Shown: positions 1 to 8,479, counted from the stretch's first letter. The stretch: DNA of 64,000 bases from Microbacterium lacus (GCF_002812805.1 NZ_NMUM01000011.1:1-64000); one strand, 5' to 3'. Translations and numbers: made by a program. Notes: generated by a model from the sequence alone, not told the origin.

Positions 1-64
1 GGGTGCGTCTCGTAGCTTGGTGTCAATTCCTGCGGGGTTCTCGTCGTCGTTGACGTAGGAGGGC

Positions 65-119
65 CATCGTGGGATGACCAGTTGTTTCCGCCAAGAAGCA
101 AAGAAGAGATCCCACGATG
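65..119 (+). promoter_or_regulatory. Inverted repeat covering the transposase start codon
   Basis: CATCGTGGGAT at 65-75 is a perfect 11-bp complement of ATCCCACGATG at 109-119, and the right arm contains the transposase ATG at 117-119. A transcript entering from outside the element would fold and hide the start codon, while one starting inside would not. This resembles the known protection of several IS elements against read-through expression. That role is inferred here. Confidence 0.55.
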
Positions 120-1385
120 ACCCAGAATCAGTCTGCCTTGACGACCCTGATCGCAGAAGTCCTCGCCGATCCTGACCTCGCCCATTCCGACGTGTTCCGT
201 CGGATGCTGCAGGCGGGGCTGCAGGACCTTGTTGACGCGGAAGCGACCGCGAAGATCGGCGCGGCCCGTTACGAACGCACGGCGGAGCGCACCACGCGTC
301 GCAACGGTGCTCGCGCGAAGACGCTCGCCACGCCCGCGGGGGAGGTCGACATTCAGATTCCGAAGCTGCGGGAGGGGTCGTTCTTCCCGAGCCTGCTCAG
401 CCCACGCCGCCGTGTCGACAAGGCGCTCTACGCGGTGATCTGCCAGGCCTGGATCGACGGAGTCTCCACCCGCAAGGTCGACCAGCTCGTCCGCGCGCTG
501 GGCAACGACACCGGCATCAGCCGGTCCACCGTCTCCCGCATCTGCTCCGAGATCGATGAGGTGGTGCACGAGTTTCTGCACCGCCGGCTCGATCACACCT
601 GGTTCCCGTACCTGTTCCTGGACGCCACCTACCTCGACGTGCGCCACCGTGGCCGGGTTCTCTCCCAAGCCCTCATCGTCGCGACCGGGGTCAGCGGCGA
701 CGGCCGTCGGGAGATCCTCGGGATGGCTCTCGGCGACGCGGAGACGACGGACTTCTGGACCGAGTTCCTCCGCTCCCTCCGCGACCGCGGTCTGAAAGTC
801 TCCACCGACACAGACCCGCTCGGCGTGACCCTCGTCACGTCCGACGCTCACGCCGGCATCAAAGCCGCCGTCAAAGCGATCCTCCCCGGATCGGGCTGGC
901 AGAGATGCCGCGTCCACTTCGCTCGTAACGTCACCCAGAAGCTCGGATCGGCACGCTCCAAGCCCGTCAACGCGCTGATCTCGACGATCTTCGCGCAGAC
1001 CACCCCCGAGGCCGTGATCGCCCAGTATCACCAGGTCTCCACGTCCCTCCGCGGGTCGTTCCCGGAGATCGCAGACATGCTCAATGCTGCCGAAGCAGAC
1101 CTCACCGGATTCGCGCCGCTCCCGCGTGAGCATTGGCAGAAGGTCTGGTCCAACAACCCGATCGAGCGCCTCAACCGTGAGATCAAACGCCGCGCCGACG
1201 TCGTGCAGATCTTCCCCGACCGCGACTCCGTCACCCGCCTCATCGGCGCCGTCCTGCAGGAGCAGCACGAGGAATGGCAATACGGTGAACGCCGCTACCT
1301 CTCCGACATCTCCATGCGCAAACTCGTCCACACACTCCAAGACCACGCCGAGCCTGAGCGCCCCGACCTGTTCCTCACCGCCTGA
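117..1385 (+). CDS. IS256-family transposase
   Basis: This DDE transposase cuts and moves its own element, and its 422 residues are the usual length for IS256 (Mutator-type) transposases. The likely acidic triad is D169 (in FLDATYLD), D243 (in TSDAHAG) and E350 (in NNPIERLNREIKRR). The family CxxH signature is visible as CRVHFARN at 264-271. An N-terminal helical DNA-binding part precedes the catalytic core. The frame is intact, so the element may still be active. The start is preceded by GAAGAG and lies inside the right arm of an 11-bp inverted repeat. Confidence 0.93.
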   Translation: MTQNQSALTTLIAEVLADPDLAHSDVFRRMLQAGLQDLVDAEATAKIGAARYERTAERTTRRNGARAKTLATPAGEVDIQIPKLREGSFFPSLLSPRRRVDKALYAVICQAWIDGVSTRKVDQLVRALGNDTGISRSTVSRICSEIDEVVHEFLHRRLDHTWFPYLFLDATYLDVRHRGRVLSQALIVATGVSGDGRREILGMALGDAETTDFWTEFLRSLRDRGLKVSTDTDPLGVTLVTSDAHAGIKAAVKAILPGSGWQRCRVHFARNVTQKLGSARSKPVNALISTIFAQTTPEAVIAQYHQVSTSLRGSFPEIADMLNAAEADLTGFAPLPREHWQKVWSNNPIERLNREIKRRADVVQIFPDRDSVTRLIGAVLQEQHEEWQYGERRYLSDISMRKLVHTLQDHAEPERPDLFLTA

Positions 1386-1427
1386 CCCTCACCCATCAAG
1401 GAAGCAGCCGGATTGACACCACAACAC

Positions 1428-1669
1428 GGGACTTGACCGTCCCCGCATCGCACGACTTCGCGGCCGCGGTGCGGTCGGGACTCGGGTGGGGAATGCTCCC
1501 GCCCCTGCAAGCGGATGGGCCGATCGCCGCGGGCGAGATCGTGGTGCTCGAGGGCGATCCGATCGACGTGCCGCTCTTCTGGCAGCAGTGGGATCTGCGA
1601 TCACCCCTGCTCGACCGCGTTGCCCGCGTCGTCGTCGACGAGGCGCGGCGGGCGCTCAGCCCAGCGTGA
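1428..1669 (+). pseudogene. 3' remnant of a LysR/ArgP (LysG)-type regulator
   Basis: About 80 codons remain of the effector-binding domain of a LysR regulator of the ArgP/LysG kind. They include SHDFAAAVRSGLGWGMLPPLQ and, near the end, VPLFWQQWDLRSPLLDRV, which match the C terminus of that family. The DNA-binding half (about 220 residues) is absent and the frame runs straight out of the IS256 right end, so the gene was cut by the insertion or an associated deletion. ArgP/LysG proteins normally activate a basic amino acid exporter. No exporter gene is visible here, and the fragment should be non-functional. Confidence 0.72.
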
Positions 1670-1679
1670 GGCGGCCTGA

Positions 1680-2699
1680 CTAGTCGTCGCTCACGCGCAG
1701 CACGATCTTGCCGCGCGTGTGGCCGTCCTCGATCTCGCGATGCGCCTCGGCGGCGTCCCCCAGCTCGAACACGCGGTCGATGTAGACCTGCACTGATCCC
1801 GAGGCGAGCAGGCGAGCGATCGTCGCGAGTGCCCCGCCGTCCGGGATCACCTTGTAGGTGGACGCGCGGACGTCCGCCGCCGCGGCATCCTCTTCGAACG
1901 TCGGCCAGCTTCCCGTCGGCACATTCACGATCAGTCCGCCCCGCCGCAGGACCCCGAGCGAGCGGCTGCCCGTGGCGTCGAGCGTGTTGCCGACCAGGTC
2001 GATCACCACATCGACGTCGGCCACGACATCCTCGAACTTCGTCGAGGTGTGATCGATGACGACGGATGCTCCGAGTTCACGCAGCCACGCGGCGTTCCGC
2101 CCCGACGCCGTCGCCGTGACGTGCGCGCCGAAATACGACGCGAACTGCACGGCGAAGTGTCCGACGCCGCCGCTGCCCGCGTGGATCAGGATCCGCTGGC
2201 CCTCGTGCGCGTGCGCAGTTTCGACGATGAGGCCCCAGGCGGTGAGCGCGGCCAGCGGCACACCCGCGGCCTCCACGTGAGAGAGGCCCGTCGGCATCTT
2301 GGCGACCGAGAGTGAGGACACGACCGCATACTCCGCGTAGCTGCCGGGCGTGCGGGGGAACGCCGCCATGCCGTATACGGGCGTACCCGGCTGAAGGGGG
2401 TGCGTCTCGAAGGGCGCACGCACGACGATCCCGCTGAAGTCGAAACCGAGGACCGCGGGGTACGACGCGATCGCTGATGACACGCCACGACCCGAGCGCG
2501 TCTTGGCGTCGATGGGGTTCACGCCCGCGGCGACGACCCGCACGAGCAGTTCGCTCATGACGGGAGCCGGGGTGGCGACCTCGGTGAGGTGCAACGAATC
2601 CGCGTCTCCCGGCTCGTCGAACACGACGGCGCGCATCGTGTCCGGAACGCTTGGCGCCTCGGCGGGCGCTCCCGCGGGTCGTGGGGGGCGAACTGCCAT
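1680..2699 (-). CDS. Zinc-independent quinone oxidoreductase-like NADP-dependent reductase (MDR superfamily)
   Basis: This is a medium-chain reductase of the QOR (CurA/Zta1-like) type that would transfer hydride from NADPH to quinones or enones. The N-terminal GroES-like domain starts MRAVVFDEPG. A Rossmann segment follows with the dinucleotide motif HAGSGGVGHFAVQFA, typical of QORs. The catalytic-zinc cysteines of alcohol dehydrogenases are not seen. The start at 2699 is preferred because GGAG lies 8 bases upstream; a frame extends further to 2747 without a ribosome site. It follows marR on the same strand after 173 bases and may share the stress response of that operon, which is only inference. 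Confidence 0.82.
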   Translation of the reverse strand: MAVRPPRPAGAPAEAPSVPDTMRAVVFDEPGDADSLHLTEVATPAPVMSELLVRVVAAGVNPIDAKTRSGRGVSSAIASYPAVLGFDFSGIVVRAPFETHPLQPGTPVYGMAAFPRTPGSYAEYAVVSSLSVAKMPTGLSHVEAAGVPLAALTAWGLIVETAHAHEGQRILIHAGSGGVGHFAVQFASYFGAHVTATASGRNAAWLRELGASVVIDHTSTKFEDVVADVDVVIDLVGNTLDATGSRSLGVLRRGGLIVNVPTGSWPTFEEDAAAADVRASTYKVIPDGGALATIARLLASGSVQVYIDRVFELGDAAEAHREIEDGHTRGKIVLRVSDD

Positions 2700-2872
2700 G
2701 GCGGTGCTCCATTCTGCGCGATCCTGCAAACCGGCACGCGTGCACATGAGGCATGATGCACACCTGGCCCGGGGGCGCTATTGCCCCGAGGATCGGACTG
2801 GTCCCAGTAAAGCCGGGGATTGTCTCGACGGTGTTACGCAGGTGCTAACGTGCCGCTACGCCATACGGGTCG

Positions 2873-3352
2873 TCAGGCGGAGCCGGACGGGGTTTCGCCG
2901 GTCGACGCCGCGCGGAGCAGCCGCGTCAGGGTTCGGATGTCTGAGACGTCCCAGTCCGCGAGTCGATCGTGCAGGGCGTGCGGGTCGGCGCTCCGGGCGG
3001 CTGCGAGCCGCTCCACACCTTCTGGCGTCGCCGTCAGTCGCGCCGAGCGGCCGTCTGCCGGATCTGCGGCACGCTCGATCAGGCCCGCCTGCTCGAGCTC
3101 GCGCACCGTCCGGCTCACCTGGCCCTTATCGGCGACGAGTGTCTCGGCGAGCACGGAGGGACTGATCGGCCCGTGCTTGACGATCGTTGTGAACACCTTG
3201 TACGCGCCGGGCAGCATTCCCGGGCTCAGCCTGTCGGCGCGGGCCGCCATGACCTGACGCATCCGTACCGAGAGTTCACCGAACTCCGATTCGAGCTCCC
3301 GCACCGCCTCGTGCCAGTCCGGGTTCGAGACGCGTTGCGGCTGATCGGTCAT
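2873..3352 (-). CDS. MarR-family transcriptional regulator
   Basis: This 159-residue winged-helix repressor is the likely regulator of the drug-exporter operon it belongs to. The recognition region SVLAETLVADKGQVSRTVRELEQAGLIERAADPADGRS shows the MarR helix-turn-helix followed by the wing with the conserved D-x-R-S. The ATG overlaps the exporter stop codon in an ATGA, so the two genes are translationally coupled with the exporter first. The two palindromes at the operon promoter are its probable binding sites. Ligand unknown; MarR proteins of this setting usually respond to phenolic or lipophilic compounds. Confidence 0.88.
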   Translation of the reverse strand: MTDQPQRVSNPDWHEAVRELESEFGELSVRMRQVMAARADRLSPGMLPGAYKVFTTIVKHGPISPSVLAETLVADKGQVSRTVRELEQAGLIERAADPADGRSARLTATPEGVERLAAARSADPHALHDRLADWDVSDIRTLTRLLRAASTGETPSGSA

Positions 3353-5016
3353 CGCTCGACGGTACCCTTCCCCGACGCGGGGATCGACTCCATGCCCTCG
3401 CTCGCGGTGAAAGTGGCGAGATCCGCCTCGCCCGCGGCCAGCCGCTCGGTCGTGGTCATGCGGGTCAGCGGCCGATTGGGGAGGAAGACGATCGCGATGA
3501 AGCTGATGATCGCCAGTGGGACCGCGAACAGGAACGAGTGCGCGATGCCCTGTGCGTAGATGTCCTCGACGATGACGCGAACGCCGTCGGGAAGGGTGTT
3601 CACCGCGGGGAGCGTGCCGGACTGCAGCTGAGCTGCAACCGCGAGGCCCGCGTCGCCGAGCGGGGCGAGTGCGGCACCGATCGCATCCCGGTACCGGACG
3701 AAGCCGTCGGCCACGCTCGACGCGAGCGCAGCCCCCATGACGGACACGCCGATCGTGCCGCCCAGGCTCCGGAAGAACGTGACGCCGGAGCTCGCGGCGC
3801 CCATCTCTTCGGGCTTGGCCGTGTTCTGCACGACGAGCACGAGGTTCTGCATTGTTGCGCCGACGCCCGCGCCGAGCAGAAACATGTACAGCGCGACGAG
3901 GGGGTACGGGGTGTCGTAGTGCAGCGTCGAGAGCAGCACCGAGCCGGCGATGAGCGACAGGGCGCCGCCGATCATGTACGCCTTCCAGCGGCCGAAGCGA
4001 CTGATGAGTTGGCCGATGAGGATCGAGGTCACCAACAGCCCGCCCATCATCGGGATCGTGAGCAGTCCGGCCTCGGCGGGAGTCGCGCCGCGCGACATCT
4101 GCATGTATTGGCCCAGGAACACGGCTGCCCCGAACATCGCGAGCCCCGTCGCGATCGAAGCGATCACCGAGAGTGTGAAGGTGCGGTTGCGGAACAGCGA
4201 GAGCGGGATGAGCGGCTCGCGCGAGCGCAGTTCGACCACGATGAACAAGGCGGTGGCGACGACGACCCCGCCGACCATGAGCCCCGTCTCGACGCTCCAC
4301 CAGTCGTAGTTCTTGCCGGCGTTGGTGATCCAGACGAGCAGCAGCGACACGGCGGTCGAGAGCAGGACGATTCCGAGGTAGTCGATCCGGACCTTGCCGC
4401 GCCGAACGCGCGGTACGTGCAGGGTGCGCTGCAGGATCACGAAGGCGGCGATGGCGAACGGGATCGCGACGAAGAAGTTCCACCGCCATCCGATTCCGTC
4501 CGTGATGAATCCGCCGAGGAGCGGCCCGCCGACTGTGGCCAGGGCCATCACGGCGCCGAAGAGCCCCATGTAGCGGCCACGTTCGCGCGGGCTGATGATG
4601 TCGGCCATCAACACCTGGCTGAGGGCGGCGAGTCCACCGGCGCCCAGGCCCTGCACGGCGCGGAACGCGATCAGGGTGGCGGCGTCCTGCGAGAAGCCCG
4701 CCGCAGCGGTCGCGAGCACGAACAGCGCGAGAGCCAACTGGATCAGCAGCTTGCGGTCGAACAGATCGGCGAGCTTGCCCCAGATCGGCGTCGAGATCGC
4801 CGTGGTCAGAAGGGTGGCGGTGACGACCCAGGTGAACACGGTCTGGTCGCCCTGCAGGTCGTGCACGATGACCGGGAGCGACGTCGATACGACGGTGGCC
4901 GCGAGCATCGAGACGAACATCCCGAGCAGCAGCCCGGAGAGGGCCTCCAGGACCTTTCGTCGCGACATCGGAGCGGGTGGTGCGGCGTCGGTGGACGCGG
5001 AAGTCGAGGTGGCCAT
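3349..5016 (-). CDS. DHA2-family MFS drug exporter (EmrB/QacA type)
   Basis: A proton-driven multidrug exporter of 555 residues, with enough hydrophobic segments for the 14-helix DHA2 architecture. The motif GKLADLFDRKLLIQ fits MFS motif A in the loop between helices 2 and 3, and PLLGGFITDGIGWRWNFF fits the DHA2 motif C region at helix 5. The C-terminal tail of about 60 residues is cytoplasmic-looking. The start at 5016 has AGGAAAGG upstream. It is the first gene of an exporter-marR operon with a well-formed sigma-A promoter embedded in two palindromic operators. Confidence 0.9.
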   Translation of the reverse strand: MATSTSASTDAAPPAPMSRRKVLEALSGLLLGMFVSMLAATVVSTSLPVIVHDLQGDQTVFTWVVTATLLTTAISTPIWGKLADLFDRKLLIQLALALFVLATAAAGFSQDAATLIAFRAVQGLGAGGLAALSQVLMADIISPRERGRYMGLFGAVMALATVGGPLLGGFITDGIGWRWNFFVAIPFAIAAFVILQRTLHVPRVRRGKVRIDYLGIVLLSTAVSLLLVWITNAGKNYDWWSVETGLMVGGVVVATALFIVVELRSREPLIPLSLFRNRTFTLSVIASIATGLAMFGAAVFLGQYMQMSRGATPAEAGLLTIPMMGGLLVTSILIGQLISRFGRWKAYMIGGALSLIAGSVLLSTLHYDTPYPLVALYMFLLGAGVGATMQNLVLVVQNTAKPEEMGAASSGVTFFRSLGGTIGVSVMGAALASSVADGFVRYRDAIGAALAPLGDAGLAVAAQLQSGTLPAVNTLPDGVRVIVEDIYAQGIAHSFLFAVPLAIISFIAIVFLPNRPLTRMTTTERLAAGEADLATFTASEGMESIPASGKGTVER

Positions 5017-5060
5017 AGGGCCCTTTCCTGCGGAGCGAGCACCACGAGGCGTGGCGCGAA

Positions 5061-5105
5061 AGTTGAGTAAAGTCAACTATATATCTTCGTTGAGTAAAGT
5101 CAACT
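5061..5105 (-). promoter_or_regulatory. Promoter with two MarR-type palindromic operators
   Basis: Two copies of GTTGA-GTAAAG-TCAACT lie at 5061-5078 (AGTTGA/TCAACT arms) and 5089-5105, centres 27 bp apart. On the minus strand TTGACT (5103-5098), a 16-bp spacer and TATAGT (5081-5076) form a near-consensus promoter. The distal operator contains the -35 and the proximal one overlaps the -10, so binding by the MarR protein encoded in the operon would block RNA polymerase. Transcription should start near 5069. Confidence 0.8.
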
Positions 5106-5166
5106 AAATCGCGCGGGCGCACGCCGGCGCCCGGCCCCATGATCCGGAGGCCGAGGGAGGAGTGCG

Positions 5167-5850
5167 TCAGTCCGCGAGGGCGAGCGCGCGGAACGGCTGC
5201 CGCGGGGCGACGCGAGGCATCCGCTCTTCGACGAACTCGAGCGTTCGTACCGGGGGAGGCGTTGCGGGTCGTGTGGTGCGGCGATGCAGTTCGTCGATCA
5301 GCGCATCAGCGAGGCGGATGAGGCGGGCGATCTCGCGGTCGTCGCGGTCCACCCACGCGCAGCGGGGTTCGTCGCCGATCGGCACGAAGCCGTCGTGCTG
5401 TTCCCACGCCACGAGTGTGCGCTCGGCGCCGAGCACGTGCTGCTGCCACCAGATCTGACGCATGTACGAGCGGGGGATGGATCGCCACGCCTTGTTCGTG
5501 GTCTTGATCTCGGCCAGCGTGATCGATCCGCTGGGCGTCGTGGCAACGCCGTCCGGAGTGGCGAGGTGCCGCCTCTCCGCGACCGCGTGGAACAGGGCCG
5601 AGGAGGGGAGGATGCCGTGGGTTGCGGCTACCCACGCCGCGATCTCGGGCTCGCGCTTTCGGCCGTGGTCGGTGAAGGCATTGCCGCTGAAGCGCGTTCC
5701 GATGAGCTTGGCGTCTGCGGCCTTCGCTATCGCGTTCTCGCTCGTGAGGCTCGCGACGTCGGTCGCGGTGATGCCGCGGGAACGTGCCCGCACCCAGGCC
5801 ACCCGGTCGCGCGAGTCCGCGACGATGCGGGCGGCGAGTTCGGGAAGCAC
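5167..5850 (-). CDS. YqaJ-like viral recombinase-family nuclease
   Basis: A 227-residue PD-(D/E)XK-type protein related to phage YqaJ/lambda exonuclease. The family signatures are GITATDVASL near residue 26, then REPEIAAWV, PDGVATTPSGSITLAEIKTT (the acidic D...ExK site) and SYMRQIWWQQHVLGAE near 127. Partner genes of a phage recombination system (RecT, SSB) are not present, and the gene looks like the stand-alone chromosomal version. The GTG start at 5850 has TAGGGT exactly 6 bases upstream, suggesting leaderless transcription. DNA-end processing is inferred from the family. Confidence 0.75.
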   Translation of the reverse strand: MLPELAARIVADSRDRVAWVRARSRGITATDVASLTSENAIAKAADAKLIGTRFSGNAFTDHGRKREPEIAAWVAATHGILPSSALFHAVAERRHLATPDGVATTPSGSITLAEIKTTNKAWRSIPRSYMRQIWWQQHVLGAERTLVAWEQHDGFVPIGDEPRCAWVDRDDREIARLIRLADALIDELHRRTTRPATPPPVRTLEFVEERMPRVAPRQPFRALALAD

Positions 5851-6116
5851 GAATCGACCCTAACCCCGCGGCGTCCCGCGCCCCGCCCCGGCACGCGGAC
5901 GAGGCCCGCCCCAGACGCCCCCGCGCCGAAGTCCGGCGAGTCCGCCGGTTCGTGCCGACTCCGCCCGTTCTTGCCGGCGAATAAGGGGCGGGCTCGTGAA
6001 TACCCGGCGGTCTCGATGGGGCATCCTGTTCCTCCACAGCGTGCGCGGGGGAGCCCCACAGCGCAAATCGAGGGCGGATGGGCGTGGCTGGGATACCACG
6101 GCGCGATCCTATGGCG

Positions 6117-7142
6117 ATGCGAACCCTCGACATCCCTGCAGCCCGGCGCCTGCTCCTCACCCGAGAGCAGCTGATGGCTGACGGATGGTCCGATCGACGG
6201 ATCGAACGGGATGTTGCGGCAGGGCAGCTCCACCGCGTGCGGAGAGGGTGGTACATGGCGGGCGCGGAGTGGCGGGAACTGTGGCCCGCGTCTCGACACC
6301 TCGCTCACGTCGTTGCGGTGAACGATGGCGCACGCGTCCCCCCGGTGTTCGCGTTCACGTCGGCTGCCGCGGTGCATGGGCTTCCGTTGCATCGCGTGGT
6401 CGTCGATCGAGTTCACACGCTGTACCCCGATGTCGCTCGCCGCACGGTTGCGGGGACCATCCGGCATCAGGGCAGAGTTAACGATGCAGATGTCATCGAC
6501 ATTGGCGGCATCCTCTGCACGTCCCCCGAGCGCACGATCTACGATTTGGCGCGGCACGCGAGCGCAGAGGTCGCGCTTGCGTGCGCCGACGCGCAGCTCG
6601 GTCGCATCGGTGGCGACCCCCGCGAATACGACGCGACTGCCGCCGAAGCATGGTTGGCAGAGATGGCGGCGCGCATCGATGCCGCACGAGGTGTGCGCGG
6701 CATCCGACACGCGCGCATGCTGATCGAGGTGATCGACGGTCGCTCGCAGCTGCCTCTAGAAAGCATCACCAAGCTGCAGTTACGCCGCCTCGGATTTCGC
6801 GCCCCTCGGCTGCAGGTTCCGGTGCGGGCGCCGAAGGACGGATGGTTCTGGATGGATATCGAGCTCGATGAGGCCGGTGCCTTCTACGAGTGCGACGGTG
6901 AGACCAAGTACACGGACGAAGCGATGAGGTCTGGACGCACCCTCGAACAGGTACTTCTCGCGGAGAAGCAGCGCGAGGATTGGGTTCGTGGGACCACAGG
7001 CAAACGTGTCCTACGTGGCGGCAGCGCGCACGCGGCGTCACCGGAGGCACTGGCTGCGCGGCTCGCGAGCTTCGGGGTCGCGCTGCCGGATCGGCGAGAC
7101 CGCCTGTTGTTGCCGAGACGTCCCCTTGCGTACGGGCAATAA
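6117..7142 (+). CDS. AbiEi-like/DUF559-type protein with winged-helix and nuclease-fold domains
   Basis: About 341 residues. The N-terminal part (LLLTREQLMADGWSDRRIERDVAAGQLHRVRRGWYM) resembles the winged helix of AbiEi-like antitoxins. The C-terminal part (WMDIELDEAGAFYECDGETKYTD, then LLAEKQREDWVR) looks like the restriction-endonuclease-like fold of DUF559 proteins. No AbiEii toxin gene is adjacent, so a toxin-antitoxin role is not supported. Such genes are common and of unknown function in Microbacteriaceae. The start is uncertain: ATG at 6111 or 6117, neither with a ribosome site; 6117 is chosen because GATCCT lies 6 bases before it, a possible leaderless -10. Confidence 0.65.
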   Translation: MRTLDIPAARRLLLTREQLMADGWSDRRIERDVAAGQLHRVRRGWYMAGAEWRELWPASRHLAHVVAVNDGARVPPVFAFTSAAAVHGLPLHRVVVDRVHTLYPDVARRTVAGTIRHQGRVNDADVIDIGGILCTSPERTIYDLARHASAEVALACADAQLGRIGGDPREYDATAAEAWLAEMAARIDAARGVRGIRHARMLIEVIDGRSQLPLESITKLQLRRLGFRAPRLQVPVRAPKDGWFWMDIELDEAGAFYECDGETKYTDEAMRSGRTLEQVLLAEKQREDWVRGTTGKRVLRGGSAHAASPEALAARLASFGVALPDRRDRLLLPRRPLAYGQ

Positions 7143-7179
7143 CGGGCTGCCTCGTTGGCAACCGGCGGACTCGCAAGAT

Positions 7180-7208
7180 TTGGCGCGGATGCGGGGATGG
7201 CGTACCCT
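7180..7208 (+). promoter_or_regulatory. Promoter of the rplJ-rplL operon
   Basis: TTGGCG at 7180-7185, a 17-bp spacer and TACCCT at 7203-7208 form a good sigma-A promoter. A start near 7215 would give an untranslated leader of about 210 bases before rplJ. Confidence 0.65.
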
Positions 7209-7214
7209 GGGGGT

Positions 7215-7426
7215 AACCACAGACCGCTGGTCATTGGCGTGCGCGCAAGCGCATGGCAATCGAAGCTCTGCACATGCAGGGGCCCGCGCAGGTGACACGA
7301 ACGACACAGCCCGAGAGGGTCGTCCAGCTCCGTGCGCTTGCGCCGGAGCTTTTTTCATGTGCGGAACCGGTTTCTGTGGCCGGTGTCCCGCCATCGCGGG
7401 GCCCCTCGTACACACAAGGAGTGGCC
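7215..7426 (+). ncRNA. Ribosomal protein L10 leader
   Basis: This GC-rich, structured 5' region lies between the promoter and rplJ, where the autoregulatory L10 leader sits in many bacteria. In known cases L10(L12)4 binds the leader and lowers expression. The segment contains several potential stems and the terminator-like hairpin at 7326-7355. I identify it by position and structure; agreement with the L10 leader covariance model was not computed. Confidence 0.5.
7326..7355 (+). terminator. Intrinsic terminator/attenuator in the rplJ leader
   Basis: AGCTCCG (7326-7332) and GCGC (7334-7337) pair with GCGC (7340-7343) and CGGAGCT (7344-7350), leaving a TT loop, and six Ts follow. This is a textbook Rho-independent terminator, unusual for its T-run in such GC-rich DNA. 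It lies 71 bases before rplJ and after the rplJ promoter, so it can act as an attenuator for rplJL. Confidence 0.8.
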
Positions 7427-7942
7427 ATGGCGCAGAAGGACGCATCGGTTGCCGAACTCACGAAGAACTTCGAGAGCTCGACCGCCGTACTGCTGACCGA
7501 ATACCGCGGGCTCACGGTTGCCGAGCTCAAGGAGCTTCGCAACAACATCCGTGAGCACGCCAGCTACGCCGTGGTGAAGAACACGCTGACCAAGATCGCG
7601 GCCAACAAGGCCGGGATCTCCTCGCTGGATGACGAGCTTCAGGGCCCGTCCGCCATCGCGTTCGTGCACGGCGACCCCGTCGCCGTTGCGAAGGGCCTGC
7701 GCGACTTCGCCAAGGCACACCCTCTTCTGGTCGTCAAGGGCGGTTACTTCGACGGTAACCCCCTGACTGCGGAAGAGGTCGGCAAGCTCGCCAACCTCGA
7801 AAGCCGTGAAGTCCTGCTGGCGAAGCTCGCCGGCGCGATGAAGGCCTCGCTGTTCGGAGCCGCCTATCTGTTCAACGCACCGCTGTCGAAGGCCGTTCGC
7901 ACGGTCGACGCGCTGCGTGAGAAGCAGGAATCCGCAGCCTGA
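7427..7942 (+). CDS. rplJ: 50S ribosomal protein L10
   Basis: L10 anchors the L7/L12 stalk to 23S rRNA at the factor-binding site of the large subunit. The 171-residue protein has the typical N terminus ([29 protein letters not shown]), the conserved [12 protein letters not shown] segment, and a C-terminal helix that binds L7/L12 dimers. The start is fixed by AAGGAG six bases before ATG. rplL follows after 51 bases in the usual rplJL order. Expression is probably tuned by the structured leader and attenuator upstream. Confidence 0.98.
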   Translation: MAQKDASVAELTKNFESSTAVLLTEYRGLTVAELKELRNNIREHASYAVVKNTLTKIAANKAGISSLDDELQGPSAIAFVHGDPVAVAKGLRDFAKAHPLLVVKGGYFDGNPLTAEEVGKLANLESREVLLAKLAGAMKASLFGAAYLFNAPLSKAVRTVDALREKQESAA

Positions 7943-7993
7943 CCCTCGGGTCAGGCGCGGCAAGCACGTAAAACCAACACAAGGAGAAACATC

Positions 7994-8383
7994 ATGGCAA
8001 AGCTCACCACCGAGGAGCTGCTCGACGCGTTCAAGGAGCTCACGCTCATCGAGCTCAGCGAGTTCGTGAAGAAGTTCGAGGAGACCTTCGAGGTCACCGC
8101 CGCTGCTCCCGTCGCCGTGGCCGGCCCCGCCGCCGGTGGCGCGGGTGCCGCTGCTGAAGAGGTCGAAGAGAAGGATTCCTTCGACGTCGTCCTCGAGGCT
8201 GCTGGCGAGAAGAAGATCCAGGTCATCAAGGTCGTTCGCGAGCTGACCAGCCTGGGTCTCGGCGAGGCGAAGGCTGTCGTCGACGGTGCCCCGAAGGCTG
8301 TGCTCGAGGGCGCGACCAAGGAAGCCGCCGAGAAGGCGAAGGCTTCGCTCGAAGAGGCCGGCGCAACCGTCACCCTCAAGTAA
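7994..8383 (+). CDS. rplL: 50S ribosomal protein L7/L12
   Basis: This stalk protein recruits and activates translation GTPases. It is 129 residues long, the normal size. The N-terminal dimerisation helix region ([29 protein letters not shown]) is followed by an Ala/Gly/Pro-rich hinge near 35-58. The globular C-terminal domain contains [26 protein letters not shown]. An AAGGAG ribosome site lies before the ATG. The operon ends in a strong hairpin at 8431-8464. Confidence 0.98.
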   Translation: MAKLTTEELLDAFKELTLIELSEFVKKFEETFEVTAAAPVAVAGPAAGGAGAAAEEVEEKDSFDVVLEAAGEKKIQVIKVVRELTSLGLGEAKAVVDGAPKAVLEGATKEAAEKAKASLEEAGATVTLK

Positions 8384-8430
8384 TTCGGAACGATCGACGG
8401 GCGTTCAACGCCCCGAAATCGTCTCCCGTC

Positions 8431-8464
8431 AGAAAGCCTCGGATGTCCGCATCCGGGGCTTTCT
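8431..8464 (+). terminator. Terminator after rplL
   Basis: AGAAAGCC and CGGATG pair with CATCCG and GGCTTTCT across a TCCG loop, giving a long near-perfect stem. There is no strong T-run, as is common in actinobacteria. It also lies at the 3' side of the convergent lacI-type gene and could serve both. Confidence 0.75.
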
Positions 8465-8479
8465 GCGTGCCCGGGTACG

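Larger units (their letters stand above)
16..1427 (+). mobile_element. IS256-family insertion sequence
   Basis: A single transposase gene is bounded by imperfect inverted ends. The left end near 16-33 contains TTGGTGTCAATTCC and the right end near 1407-1427 reads, on the other strand, GTGGTGTCAATCC, sharing the core GGTGTCAAT. No 8-9 bp target duplication can be matched in the few bases visible to the left, so the exact ends are uncertain or the left flank has rearranged. The right end abuts the remnant of a LysR-type regulator, which it seems to have disrupted. Confidence 0.8.

Noticed and set aside
2770..2788. Terminator hairpin between marR and the quinone-oxidoreductase-like gene
   Set aside because: Stem of only about five pairs (GGGGC/GCCCC) without a T-run; common by chance in this DNA.
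3538..5070. Long open frame (510 codons) antisense to the DHA2 exporter
   Set aside because: Its translation is low-complexity, charged and without homology, a typical shadow of a GC-rich membrane protein gene.
5167..7142. YqaJ nuclease and AbiEi/DUF559-like gene as a prophage or toxin-antitoxin island
   Set aside because: No integrase, other phage gene, AbiEii toxin or attachment repeat is present; both families are also stand-alone chromosomal genes.
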